A DNA stretch of 64,000 nt from Calendula officinalis. Taxonomy: Eukaryota; Streptophyta; Magnoliopsida; Asterales; Asteraceae. Within the stretch, counting starts at the first letter, position 1. Each line of letters starts with the position of its first letter. Location of the stretch: contig OY970834.1 in the NCBI GenBank assembly GCA_963853835.1, forward strand, positions 41,323,257 through 41,387,256, in the 5' to 3' direction. Shown one piece after another: positions 23,038-35,091 of this stretch. The notes beneath the pieces were generated by a model. That model searched no databases and was not told the DNA's origin. It saw nothing but the letters and a program-made list of their open reading frames with translations. The position numbers were made by a program, and so were the translations under genes.

Positions 23038-23762
23038 CTTCGTCCGTCCTTAAAAAAAACTTCTCATTTTACTTTGGTACAAGTTTTAAGGTGATTATTA
23101 GTGGTGGGCCATTGGTAATAATTTTGATTAAAATACTACCTCCGTATCAAAATAAGTGATACACTTTCCTAAAAGGGGTGGAATAAAATAAGTGATACAC
23201 TTCAAAATATTTCCTTATTTGGCAAAAAAGTGGGACTCATTCTCCACTAACTATCTACTTTAATAAAGTAAAATTACTCTTTTACCCTTACTTTTATTTT
23301 TAAACATCATTAATTTCACTACATCCAAAAGAAGTGGGTCCCATTATCCACTAACTATCCACTTTATACTATTTTAAATCACTTTCCAATCTTTTGCCTC
23401 AAAAACCGTAATTTCCCAAATGTATCACTTATTTTGATACGGAGGTAGTATAAGATTAGTTTGGAGAGAGAAAGATAGCTAGTGAATAGTTAGTGGTAGG
23501 GTCCTTAATAGTAATAGTATTTTATTATGTGGAGCCCATCAAATGTAAAAAATGTGAAGTTTTTTTTGGACAAAATTTGAGGGTGAAATGAGAAGTTATA
23601 AGATTATTTTGGAGAGAGAAAAATAGTTAGTGGATAATTAGTGGTAGGATCCTTAATAATAATAGTATTTTATTATGTGGAGCCCATCAAATTAAAAAAT
23701 ATGAAGTTTTTTGAGGACAAAATTTGAAGGTGAAATGAGAAGTTTTTGTGGGACAGAGGGAG
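23038..23762. mobile_element. Stowaway MITE (first family) hosting a second Stowaway
   Basis: The outer element starts CTTCGTCCGTCCTTAAAAAA at 23038 after TA. It is interrupted at 23136-23448, resumes with TAAGATTAGTTTGGAGAGAG, and closes GGGACAGAGGGAG at 23762 before TA. Its right half is also doubled: the GGAGAGAGAAA..TTAGTGG..GTGGAGCCCATC segment occurs twice (from about 23460 and 23607). Confidence 0.85.
23136..23448. mobile_element. nested Stowaway MITE (second family)
   Basis: The ends CTACCTCCGTATCAAAATAA and, at the right, TTATTTTGATACGGAGGTAG are perfect inverted repeats, and TA flanks both sides. It sits inside the first-family Stowaway at 23038-23762, so it is the younger of the two. 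Confidence 0.92.
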
Positions 23763-24037
23763 TACATTTTTCACAAAGCAGAGATAAAATATACATGATG
23801 CTGACATGGCGTTTTCTCCTGCGTGAATTTTATAATTCTTCTATATATACATTTGTCGTAGAATTACACTGTTCATAAGACAAGTTTCATTATGCCCCTT
23901 AAACTTTTGTAATTTTAAATTTAACACTAAAATTTTACAATTTACACTTTTACCATTTAAAATATTATAACATATACTTTTTAATCTTATTTAGTATATT
24001 ACATTTTTGTTACTAAAAAAAAGAGATATGTGTAATA

Positions 24038-24136
24038 CTCCCTCCGCCCCATAAAAAACTTTTCATTTGAGTTGGGCACAAGTTTTAAGGTGATAGTTAG
24101 TGGTGGAGTCATTGGTAATAATTTTGATTAAAATAT
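24038..24136. mobile_element. truncated Stowaway MITE
   Basis: Only the left half is present: CTCCCTCCGCCCCATAAAAA at 24038 through TTTTGATTAAAATAT, after which similarity to the other first-family copies stops. No right terminal repeat follows. Confidence 0.75.
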
Positions 24137-25035
24137 ATTTATTTGATTTTGATTTTTTATTTATTATTTTATGAATGAAAATTTAATTTACATTGATTTT
24201 TGATTTTGTTGTGTTTTATAAGTTCTAAAGTTAAACTAATAAAAAGTTGGAATTTTAAATGTGCAACGAAGTGCAGCACCCTACTTGTTTATCAACAATT
24301 TTGGTTTTATTGTTTATCAAGTGAAAAACACATGGGTTAATTAAGAGTATTGATGTAAAAAGGTTATCTAACATCGAATAATTGTTCTGTTACAAGTTAC
24401 ATTGGGTGTTTTCAAATCCATGTTTACACAAAAATTGCATGGAAATGCCTAGGGGTGAAAACGAGCCGAGCCATTCGTGAGCTACTCGGGAGCGGCTCGT
24501 TAAAAGCTCGAAACGAGCCGAGCTTAAACGAGTTCGAGCTTAACTAAGAGCTCATTTATTAAACGAGCCCGAGCCCGAGCTTGATGCACTAATATTGATT
24601 AGGCTCGCGAGCCTAAACGAGCACATATATATTAATTATTACAAAAATACAATTATATATTATATATTTTTATTTATACTTATGTGTGTATGTATACTGT
24701 AACACCTCAATTTTTAAAACAAAACATTTGCCAAAAATATCGTTTTACAAATAGAAGAACCGTTCCAAAAATACGGATTTACAAAAACCTTTGGTATGAA
24801 AATCAGAGTATAAAGTTTGGTGTTACAAAATAGATCAAAACCAAAGCCAAGCATAAATCCACTCTAATGCTCTTCTATTCTAGGTCCCGCATATCTCTAT
24901 CCATGCGTACCTATATCTTTGATCCCAAACCTGAGTACATAGCAAAAACAACAAGTAGTACGTAGACACAAAAATGTCTCGTGAGCTACATGGGTTTAGA
25001 CCCCGATAAAACAAACAAGTATCACATTATATATA

Positions 25036-25036
25036 A

Positions 25037-25110
<74 letters not shown>
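25036..25110. repeat. CA/TA microsatellite in gypsy B LTR
   Basis: About 23 bases of alternating CA run directly into about 52 bases of alternating TA. In the sister LTR the same position (near 52920-55510) has become the landing site for several other elements. Confidence 0.9.
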
Positions 25111-25112
<2 letters not shown>

Positions 25113-25260
25113 ATATCTCATCATCATACATTTAGCCACCCTATTGTGACTCTATATTCTTGCCTCTCTACCAAGTCTATCTAGTTATCCGGAACATCTC
25201 CAAATAACCCATCATCTCACATACTTATTAATCGGGGATCCCCCGTCTTAATAAGCCTTA

Positions 25261-28200
25261 TGTAACATCCCAAAAATCAGGGGAAATTTAAAAAAAAATT
25301 TAATAAATATAATAAACCATTTTCCCCCAACAGTACAAGTAACTCAAAGGTCCCAACTCATAAATAAAAATAAAGAACCGTCTCGTGGTTTTTAAATGCG
25401 GAATAAATAAAATAATTGTTTTAAAAACATTTGACTTAAAATAAACGTTTGAAATCCAAATCCGTAAAAGCTCATCGAGTAACAGCTCATCCAATGCACT
25501 TGCTCTAGTACCTGCAAAATGGGAGGGAGTGTTTGGGGTCAGCCACCGCTGAGTGAATAATCAACACAATAAACATACACATACAAACGATCCACACCAC
25601 ATAAGTGATTCTTAAAGACTCTACTCAGTTCACGATTATTAGGCCTTTTATTAAATTTCACTTGGTTCGCCAATGTCGGACGATCCCAACGCCCACCAGC
25701 GCCTCGCCGCAGCACCCCCTTCCAACACCCACCAGTTTCCCGTAGTACCACGCTGACAGTCGTGAATTGTACTTGGCTCGGGAAGAGTTGGCTACCTCAT
25801 GAATCTCAAATATAGTTAGTTAGTTTTATTAACGTGTTGACCCTTTACAACATGTACTCATATAAAACTAACAGCTCAAGCTCAAGTAGATCACCTCATA
25901 GATATATAACCACATAGCACCACCCAAGTGCATAACAACTCATAATCAAAACTCAAGTATACAGATCATTCACAACAACAATCTCAGCTCAATCAATCAC
26001 AGTTCATAACATATAGCACGTAATCATGAATCAAATGTAAGTGCAAGTTTATAGTGAGATCACCCACCTCGAATAAGCGTATGCTCCTAAATGTCCTTAG
26101 CACCGAATAACGTCTCTAATCAGGTCTTAAAAGGTCCTACATAGCACAAGGAAGCTCGGGTTAGGATTAGACTCAAAGGTAGTTTCAGCAGAAACTTAAC
26201 AGCACTCAGCACTCTCACGGGAATGGCCATAACTCTCAAACCGCTCACTAGATTTTACTCAAATTTTTGCAGTAGCTATAAGACTCAGAGGGCTACAATT
26301 CATCAGAAGACCACGTAACTCGAATCCAACCATAAAGGGCTCAAAACAGACTCACAAGACAGAATAGCTGAACCGAAAACTATTCTGCGACGGTTTACAA
26401 AAAGAGCGATATCTTTTAAACGAAAAATCAGATTAACGAGCCATCAGCGGCAAAGGAAAGAGGACTCAGATTATGTCAAAATTTTAAGTGTGATAAAAAC
26501 AGGCTCCAATATGGTGAACAGATTATGTCAAAATTTTAGTTTGATATATAAACCCGTTTCAAAAACCCGACATCATCCCGCTCATTCCCGAGACCCCCGA
26601 CAGCCCCAATATCACTTTTTATCACCGGAGATTATCTTTACAAAAATCAAGTTTGTTTGTTTCAATAAAATATTCGGCTTAGGAAACCAAGAACCCTACG
26701 GTTCGGTTTCCGGTTTTTCGGTTATTAAAACGTTTAGTTAAAGCAACAACGGTTTTACCCAAACCAAAACCCGACAATACCCAAACCAGTGATTAAACTC
26801 TAAGGAACCAAACTGCACAATTAGACAACAACAATGACTTGACATATTAAATTCTAGGACTCAAGAATTCGAACAAGACCGCAAGATGGAACTGATTCAA
26901 ACAATCACGTAGGCACACAACGCCCGGAACCGAGCCCTCATTGGCTCGGTATTAAATCTGCAACAGCCGATGGTTAGATATCATCAACATTAATCGAAGA
27001 GAGGGTACAAAGATTTAGACTACCGAATGGAAACGGGAATCTGGAACCCGTTACAATCTGCTCGAACTTGGAGCTTCTATATATCTCGATCGTTTCTCGA
27101 ACGGCTAAACTAAGAACCAGCAACACTCGAGCACCACCTACTGGTTCCTGTAATCCGGTATTCGGTTAGCATATAAGACACAAACCAATTAAAATTCAGA
27201 TAGAGGAGAAGAAACGGAACAAAAAAAAGGAGAGAAAGAACCTATACCAATGCAATACTCAAACCCTAGGCTGCTCGGTTCCTCCTTCTCTGGTGATGAA
27301 TGACGGAATGGTGGTGGGGGATCACATCTAGTAATCGGATGGAGGAAACAAGTAGGAATACAAAAGGAGACCACGTGCCATTCGTATGGGTTATGGACAC
27401 CAATTACGGTTTAAAATAGATACTTCTAGGTTATTGGTCATAGTTAGTGGTTATGATGGTTCACGGGCCATTCGTATGTGTTATGGACACAAAATTACGG
27501 TTTATAATGGATATTAATAGGTTATTGGTGATGGCTAGTGGCTATAATACCGAACAGTGAACTAGCAAAATAATGGAGGCTCGAACACTGTTTCATCCTT
27601 TCCTGAAGAACACCGAACAAGACTCCTGCCAAGCTCTTTTCTTCGATCGTACTCTGGAAGAAGGATGGAGTAGCGGCTGCTCTTAGGGTTGGGGTATATT
27701 CGGTTGGAAAGAAATAAAAGGAGGGTCATATCCTTAATAAAATAAACTTCATGCACAAGAAAACTAGGAGGCCTCAATTTGATTTATTTCTCCTTGGGGC
27801 AGCTCACAACTTTTGACTTTGAGTCCCATAATCGACCAACTTATAACCGAGTATTACTATTAAATTGACTCTACAGGCTACTCAATTTGGGCTTGTATAA
27901 TCTGAACAAGGAAAGCAAAAATAAGGGAAGCGAGCTCGAGATAGAAACGAAGTAGTATAGGGTAGGCCTTGGCCTACCGGCCGGCCTCGGAAATTAATAA
28001 CGTCTAATTAATTAATCTCATTATAATTCTTCACAAAATAGACAACACTCTAATGTTCGGGATTAAATGTCACCGTCATTTAATTTAGTTTATAACAAAT
28101 ACTCAATAATTTAATAACACTCTAGTTATTAAATAGACATCGCCCGTCTAATTACTCAAATTAGATACACCATAAAGACACATGACACGTAATCACAATT

Positions 28201-28271
28201 AAATAAAGATCACATAATTTAATTAAATAAAAAGTTATTAGTTTAATTACAATAAAATTTAAGGCGTTACA
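25261..28271 (-). mobile_element. solo LTR of the second gypsy family (element D)
   Basis: 3011 bp with TGTAACATCCC at the left and GGCGTTACA at the right, flanked by CCTTA on both sides (25256-25260 and 28272-28276). In reverse complement it matches the LTRs of element C: the region with CCGCATTTAAAACCATGAGA, TGGGACC and the TTTTTGGGATGTTACA end is shared. No internal region or second LTR of the same insertion is present, so it is a solo LTR left by recombination. It has no genes. Confidence 0.9.
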
Positions 28272-29190
28272 CCTTATGATAACGGCAAGAGGGAATCGCC
28301 CAATCTACCGTTACCCGACTTCTAGCCGGATCACGTCCGGTTAGCAAGCCTCCTATCACATGATGGTCCATGGGTCGATGCCCAATCCGCCCCATCCAAC
28401 GTGACCGGGGATCCCCCGAATCACCACCAATCTATCACTCATCATAACTTCTCGAGTTATTCCATCTAAGCCCCTGACTATCTTATAAATCATCAAACAA
28501 GTTAGTTTTAATATTCATAATAATATATAACTAACTCTACATACTAATAGTCTACACAATTAATCAAATAGACCAAATCACAAGTAAGAAAACATATTTC
28601 AATGGCTATGTACTCAATAAAGTCCACACGTACTCACCTTAGCAAATACTGCTCCAAATGTGTTCTTCACACCCAATCCTTTTGCTTCAACAAGCTAGCA
28701 CCTTCCAAGACTTCACCAAAGCCTATCATCATATTCACAACTTGTTCAACAACAAAACTACTAATAATAAACCCCTTTTTATCACTAAAACCCTTTGATA
28801 ACACTTTCCCCCAATTTGGATGATTTCCAAAACCCTAGGTTTTACCAAAACTTAAGATTCTTACAAATCTTAACCATACACTTGTTTCCTTTGTTAAAAT
28901 ACCATCTATTAAGTGTATACAACATTTATTCAACCATTAATCAAAAACCCAAGAACTAAGGTTTCAAACCCAAGCCTCAAAATCCATAGATCTAAAGTTA
29001 CAATGATCATAGAGTAAAGATATACCTTTAATCTTCAACTAGGAGTGAAGAATCACGAGATTTGACCAAAAAATCGGCTCCAAATGTTGTTTTCCACTCA
29101 AAAACGTATACTCACTTGTAGAGAGAAGAACTAGGGTTTGTGTTGGCATCAAATGAGCAAAAATCCGACTTAAATGCTGTTCAGACCATC

Positions 29191-29336
29191 TTCGTGCCAC
29201 GAACCCAATCTTCGTGACACGAAGTTCGGCGGGTTGCCCACTCGTGACACGAATCCAGATCTTCGCGTACCCTGATGACACGAAAACAAGTTTCTGTCTC
29301 ACTTCTTGCCACGAATCCCAATCTTCGTGGCACGAA
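29191..29336. repeat. array of TTCGTGNCACGAA palindromes in gypsy B LTR
   Basis: Exact or near copies of the 13-bp palindrome TTCGTGNCACGAA and its half-site CACGAA(T/C)CC occur six to seven times in about 146 bases, starting at 29191 and ending at 29336. In element orientation they lie about 160-310 bases inside the LTR start, the usual U3 enhancer region. The array is conserved in the sister LTR at 56572-56717. Confidence 0.75.
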
Positions 29337-29500
29337 CCTGTGCTGCACTTTTTGTTGTTTAATTCGGCTCGGTTTCGTCCATAACTTTCTCATACGATAT
29401 CCAAATGACACGAAACCAATTCCTACGTTCTTTAAACGATTTATCCTTATTTATCATATTTTTATAAAATATATTTATTTACAAATTTCGGGTCGTTACA

Positions 29501-31992
29501 ACTATCTATCACTTAAAAGGATTCCGTCCTCGGAACCACTAAAAATTTTCAACCCACATTCGACCGAGCATTGCGCTCTCATTCCCTTGTGGCTATCACC
29601 ATCAAACTTCTCACATTCCAATTTAGTCAACAATATATATTTAAACATTCATTTAACCCCGTTAGACCCGGACGGGTCAAAAATTAATCTTAATCCTTTA
29701 ATACCCAATCGGGTCAGAATTGCACAATTTGACCATAACACTTTGGATCCTTTAATCAAACCCGCTATACACAAAGGAACTATATGACCCAATGTCGTCT
29801 AATTTTTGACTTAAGCACAAAGTCAACTATACTTTTATAATTTCTTTACTAGCTAAAGGCCTCATTAACCATCATTTCCATTATGGTTCAACAACCACAC
29901 ACCCAAATTCAACTCTAAACACTCAACGATCAAAGTCGCAAAATTTGACCATAACTCTTTTAATTATTTCATTATCCTTTTCACATACACACAATTGATA
30001 CATTATGCTCTCATCAATCGCGAGCCATTCAAAACGAGAGTCAAAGCTCATCTTTGACCAAGTCAACTAATCACATGTTGACTGATCTTGACTTTTGCCT
30101 AAATTCAACCATACTTTTCCAATTAACAAATTCCCTACTCACGGGACATCATTCTCGACTTATCACTTCCGGTTATACTCATTATTGTTTCCTTAACCAT
30201 TGTTCCCGTTTCCCAAAAATTTCTATTTTTACCCAAACAATCCGGGAGTCGCACCTTTACTTAAGGTCATACTAGTATTTACCATTACTTAACCTTCATT
30301 TGGTTACTTATACCATCACTTAGTACCATTTCAATCATCTTTGCATCACATACCATAATTTCACACCAGTTGACCATATCTTGGTTCCAAATAACAATAG
30401 CTTTCCAAAAGCATCCTCTTACTCATATTCTAGAAGTCGTAGGCATCCCATACCCATACATGACCTAATGCAACCCGCATTTTAACCCAAATTCTCACTT
30501 ATCATAAAGTCATGACCATACACATTACCCACATGGTTCTATATTCATCACATATATAAATAACTATTATCATACGGACACAACAATCCATAGTTTAACT
30601 ATCACATCAAGATGATTGGAAAGCCTCCAATCCATCAAGATCTAAATTGTCACAGTGATCGGAAAGCCTCCAATCCAAAGTGACCCACACTATCCTGTTA
30701 CCGGAAAAACCTCCGATCACGGAATGGAATTATTGGGATTCGCCCAACCGACTCCATCCCAAACATCATAGCAGTCGGGGATCCCCCGAGCTAAACACAT
30801 CATTTCTTTCTTATCCTATCTTGCATACTTCACTAGTATACACCTTTTCACATCACATACGTTACCACTATCTTACCCAATTAATCGTCTATTTATTCAC
30901 CATGCAATTTAGCACATTTTCCATAATATCACGTTAACATTTTCTTTCATATCCAACACATTTTTCATTGGACATACTACTTAACACGTTTCATATAACA
31001 TTACCATTTTCATTATCATATGCATTCAAAGGCCATCACATAATGCACATGCATTGTACCCCGCGGGTAACCAATAAAATTTCCGATTACCATTTACCGT
31101 TCCACTTACACATTAATCACCCTTAAACGGTTCATTTCCTTATTATCAACTTTCCAAATCTTTTGTCGCCACCGGGGTAACCACCAATCCATTCCATTAA
31201 TCATAATTCGCCGGTCAACCCGGTCATCTTTGAGTCAACCAATCAACTCCGGTCTACTCTTGCAACCTATGACTTAGCGCCCAATAGCTCAACACTCGAT
31301 GTTCTACCTTTATACATCGCGATACTTTGAAATATTTATTTTCCAATCGTAGTCTCACACTACCCCATGTCATATACCGTCATGCCATTACTATGACATG
31401 TAACCAATAATTATTTTCTTACCCTTGATATCGAATTCATCATTATTGTCACAAAACTTGACATGGCTATATGCCAACTTTTTACACAATCACCTTCGAC
31501 AATCAAAATTCGCCGTTCCCGACACTTATTCATTTCCACATATTTCCCATTTATGAGTTCTAAGACATCACTATACCTTAGTCATTCTTTTCTTTACCAT
31601 TCACGTGTAACAATCATTACGTTACTTATCCGGCTTCTCGCCGAACATCCAAGTTCCATTTCCCAAGGTTTCTATTTCTAGAATTCCAATCCACACTAAC
31701 ATTTCTTACCAAGACTTAGTACTTCCTTGTACTACTATCCTTTGTTGAAACACATTTACCATCCTCGTGGTTCGTCCTTTGATACTACATAATAGCACTA
31801 ACCCTTATATCCTTACTACCTGCGACACACTTGTCTATAATCTTTTCAAATACATATTTCCTTACACATAACTAACCGGGAAGACCATTCCCAAAATAAA
31901 TATCCACGTCATACAACTTATCTCTAATTTCTATAAGCACCAATTCGTGCGACAACCCAACAATTAAGCTATAATCACATAAATATCTTGAC
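29501..31992. other. non-coding interior of gypsy B
   Basis: About 2.5 kb where pol should lie. No reverse transcriptase, RNase H or integrase motif was found on the minus strand. It is pyrimidine/A-rich on the plus strand and contains a run of small hairpins at 30614-30789. The element's polypurine tract should be next to 29501. Confidence 0.65.
30614..30789. repeat. series of short hairpins in gypsy B interior
   Basis: Four stem-loops follow one another. GATTGGAAAGCCTCCAATC is at 30614-30632 and GATCGGAAAGCCTCCAATC at 30657-30675. CGGA..TCCG follows near 30702-30715, and the palindrome TCGGGGATCCCCCGA is at 30775-30789. The first two share the AAGCC loop. A GGGGATCCCCCG word also recurs in the LTRs (about 25234, 28406 and 55633). 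Confidence 0.65.
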
Positions 31993-32147
31993 TTAGTGCA
32001 TACCCAACCAATCCATACCGATAACCATATCGAAATCCTTTATTCCCATGGGCAATAAATCGACTTTAAACTTTTTCCCACCTATTTCTAACTCACAATT
32101 TCTATAAACACATTCGACCATTAATATTTCTTATTGGCTACCTCTAT
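31993..32147 (-). pseudogene. remnant of gypsy protease C-terminal part
   Basis: In a different frame, just past the gag stop, the minus strand encodes ELEIGGKKFKVDLLPMGIKD followed by FDMVIGMDWLGMH and a stop. The L(L)P(M/L)..FD(M/V)I(L/I)GMDWL motif is the end of retropepsin in plant gypsy polyproteins. Stops separate it from the DSG active site upstream, so the protease is broken. No reverse transcriptase follows. Confidence 0.7.
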
Positions 32148-33548
32148 TTAACAGACCTCATCTAACAATCCCGATATCACATTCAACTTTCTACCAAACT
32201 TGTGAGACACAAACGAATAAGTAGAACCCGAATCAAATAATATATGAGTTGGCAAGGAATTAATGAATAAAGTACCGAATACCACATCGTGCGCCTCTTT
32301 TGCTTCCTCCCGAATGAGTTGGAAGGAACGCCCCTTCACTATAGCCGGTTCCACCTTCCTTTGGGCCGTGGACACCATCGGCTCGGTTCCATTTTTCGGG
32401 CACACATTGCTATAGTGTCCCTTCTCGTGACACGAGAAACACTCTACCTCGGAAAATGCCTTGGTTCTACAATCTCGGGCCATATGTCCCACCTCGCCAC
32501 AATTGTAACACGCCTTCGAATCTCTTCGGCATTCGCCGGCATGGTTCTTCCCGCATCTCTTGCATGGGGCAACGCTTCCTTGTTTTGAGGAATTCGATGT
32601 GAACTTTCCCTTTTTGTAAGTTCCCAAGCCACTCTCGGCTCTCCTTTTCTCGCCCATCTGGGCCCTCTCGGCATTCCTCGTCACATTTACCTCTTCCACA
32701 CCCCGGGCGGCACCAATGGCCTCATCGAGTGTGACCGCTCTCTTTACCTCCAATTGGTACTCCCAAGGTAGCCCACAAGCATACCGGACTACCCTCGATC
32801 TTTCCTCAAAATAAGTTTTTGCAACAAACGGGAGCAATCCCGTGAACTCCCTTGAGTACTCCTCAACCGACCTATCACCCTTCTTTAGGGTCACAAACCT
32901 CTCATGCATCTTTTCCAAATCCCTTTCGGGGCAAAACTTTCTCTTCAACCTCGTGGTAAAATCATCCCATGACATCTTCTCCACCACCTCCCTTCCGAGG
33001 GTTTCATAGACAATATCCCACCATACCATAGCATCTTCTTTCAACAATTGTGACGCGTACGTCACCATATCGGCTTTCTTACATTTGCTACTTCCGATGA
33101 CCCGTTCGGTCTCTCGAATCCACCTCATAGTTACCTTCGGGTCCGAACTACCCGTGTACACGCTTGGCTTACAAGCCATGAAAGACTTAAAAGTACAACC
33201 ATCTTTTTCATCGGGCCTTGCCCTAGCATCACCGCCACCACCGGTTGAGGACTTATCCTCTCGGGTACCACTACCCCCGATCCTCTCATCCGACCTATTT
33301 TCGGATTCACGATCACTTCCCGCCTTTTCACGGTTTCTCATAATACGGTGCACTTCTTTGGCCACCGTCCCTTTGATTTGATCAATAATAGTTTGGAGAT
33401 CCGCCATGGTTACCGGAGTCTTATTAGCTCCGACCTCCGATTCATCATGCATCGACGGTTGATTTCCTTGTTCAACCACAACCTCAACGCGGGGTATTTC
33501 ATCCCCTTGATCTTGTGGAGCCTTTCCACTTATACGAGTGTTCACCAT
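32148..33548 (-). CDS. gag: Ty3/gypsy Gag with protease N-terminus (466 aa)
   Basis: This is the capsid/nucleocapsid protein of element B. Residues 1-125 are a polar linker starting MVNTRISGK. A retrotransposon gag domain follows at about 126-290, with MRWIRETERV, WWDIV, and FCPERDLEKMHERFVTLKKG followed by SVEEYSREF. Three Cys/His knuckles come next: CKRCGKNHAGEC, CYNCGEVGHMARDC and CFSCHEKGHYSNVC, near 340-395. The last 40 residues contain the aspartic protease active site FDSGSTYSFVS. The reading frame stops soon after, at LLDEVC. The frame is intact despite the surrounding insertions. The ATG lies 240 bases past the primer-binding site, as expected. Confidence 0.93.
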   Translation of the reverse strand: MVNTRISGKAPQDQGDEIPRVEVVVEQGNQPSMHDESEVGANKTPVTMADLQTIIDQIKGTVAKEVHRIMRNREKAGSDRESENRSDERIGGSGTREDKSSTGGGGDARARPDEKDGCTFKSFMACKPSVYTGSSDPKVTMRWIRETERVIGSSKCKKADMVTYASQLLKEDAMVWWDIVYETLGREVVEKMSWDDFTTRLKRKFCPERDLEKMHERFVTLKKGDRSVEEYSREFTGLLPFVAKTYFEERSRVVRYACGLPWEYQLEVKRAVTLDEAIGAARGVEEVNVTRNAERAQMGEKRRAESGLGTYKKGKFTSNSSKQGSVAPCKRCGKNHAGECRRDSKACYNCGEVGHMARDCRTKAFSEVECFSCHEKGHYSNVCPKNGTEPMVSTAQRKVEPAIVKGRSFQLIREEAKEAHDVVFGTLFINSLPTHILFDSGSTYSFVSHKFGRKLNVISGLLDEVC

Positions 33549-33785
33549 TTTCTTTCGTTCAAGTTTATACGGTAGACATCAAATAATTTAGTACCTCATG
33601 TACAACCCATTAGTCGCATATGACTCAATATTCATAATCATATCAATTTTCATAGGTCCCCTAGGTTCAACCCTAAACTTAACATAAAGTCTCAAGGTCA
33701 ACCTATCGATCTCAAGGAATCTTACATTCCTATGGCTACAGTCTAACACTACGATGGTCATCCAACCTAATTCACTTAAACTATA

Positions 33786-33798
33786 GCTCTGATACCAA
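33786..33798 (-). promoter_or_regulatory. primer-binding site of gypsy B
   Basis: On the minus strand TTGGTATCAGAGC begins two bases after the LTR end GTTACA. This is the usual plant initiator-tRNA-Met-complementary primer-binding site, and it fixes the orientation of the element. Confidence 0.9.
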
Positions 33799-35091
33799 GT
33801 TGTAACACCTCAATTTTTAAAACAAAACATTTGCCGAAAATATCGTTTTACAAATAGAAGAACCGTTCCAAAAATACGGATTTAGAAAAACCTTTGGTAT
33901 GAAAATCAGAGTATAAAGTTTGGTGTTACAAAATAGATAATGTAACGCCCTGAAATTATATTAATGAAATAATATTATTTTAATGACGTTTTATTATTTA
34001 AAATTAATTCTATCCTATTTTGACGACATGTAGTTAGACGGTTCGTTGTTATTAGACGTTATATAAATTAGACATGTCCGGAGAATTAATTAAGTAATCG
34101 TTTTTTTTTTCCAGAATTCAATATTAGTTCTTTTATTTAAGTGAGTTTATAAATAGTTGGTCGTCTAGTATGATTTTGACGACAATTTATTAGACGGTTA
34201 GTATTATGTAACAAAACTTTTAAGTGTACGTCTCGAGTTGTAATTTAGTTGAGTAAATTGGGCCGGCCAATAGGCCAAGGTCCGAACCCTTGTCTTCTAA
34301 TTGTTTTGGAGCCTGGCGATTTGAAGAGAGGCTAGAGGGCCCGAAGTTATTCTAATTGGAGTTCTAGTTTCGTCTAAGCCTTAAACTCATTATATTTAAA
34401 CTCAATTGGTACCCTAATCACCTAAATCTTTTGTCAGCCGCTGGCCCCCTCCCATTCGTCACTGCCAAAGTTGGAGCAAGCAGGTGAGTCAATCTGGAGC
34501 AAGCAACCACCGCCATTTTCCTTTTCTTTTATTCATTCCGGCAGAGACTAAAACAACCACCGCTATTTCCCTTTTTCTTTTATTGATTTCCGGCAAACAC
34601 CAAGTAGCCACCGCCACTATTTGTTCCGTCGTCGGCAGCAAGCGAGAGAGCTGCTACAGCCGCTGGGTTCGAATAGAAGGGATTCGAGTGGGGGACCGAC
34701 CAAGAGCTTTGGAGAATCAAGCAAGGGTGAATTGTTGATGGAGACTGAGTGTTTCCTTAGCCCATGCATCAAGAACTGCACAACAACCAAGAGCTGTAAT
34801 CGGTAATTCTTATTCACATTTCTAGTTTTCATCCTAATTCTAGCCGAGTACTTTTGGGGGCTGCGGGAATGGAGCAGCAGTCAAGAAAGACAGGTGGAGT
34901 GATTATCAAGTGGTGTAGCAGATTTGTCGAGCAACCTTCTATCGGGTTTGATGGTCACAATCAAGGAAGGGCGTGTTGAAGGGAACCTTCGGTATATAAC
35001 TCTTCAATCCCTATACCATTATTGTTTCTTTAATTCCGTGTGATCTAATCGTCGGTGAGTGTAACCTACGGGACTGAGCAGATTTGGAAGC

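Larger units (their letters stand above)
24698..29500 (-). repeat. gypsy B LTR (3' LTR in element orientation), carrying a solo LTR
   Basis: Its own sequence is 24698-25260 plus 28277-29500. The block 25261-28271 and one duplicated CCTTA are an insertion, proven by the uninterrupted CCGCCTTAATAAGCCTTATG at 55638-55657 in the other LTR. A (CA)n(TA)n microsatellite at 25036-25110 belongs to the LTR. Open frames seen inside (for example 28602-28823 and 29039-29302) are also present or near-identical in the sister LTR and are not genes. Confidence 0.9.

Noticed and set aside
25020..25184. Open frames of alternating Ile/Tyr and Thr/His
   Set aside because: Produced by CA and TA microsatellites; the same holds at 55217-55433.
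26490..26741. 83-codon frame inside solo LTR D
   Set aside because: It lies in LTR sequence shared with element C in reverse complement, without any domain.
28602..29411. Several open frames of 70-90 codons near the end of the gypsy B LTR
   Set aside because: They recur in the sister LTR (56420-56792) because the LTRs are copies; they have no domain and overlap the palindrome array.
34484..34832. Overlapping open frames on both strands, repeated at 50297-50657
   Set aside because: They are LTR sequence of element C, present in both copies, with no recognisable protein.
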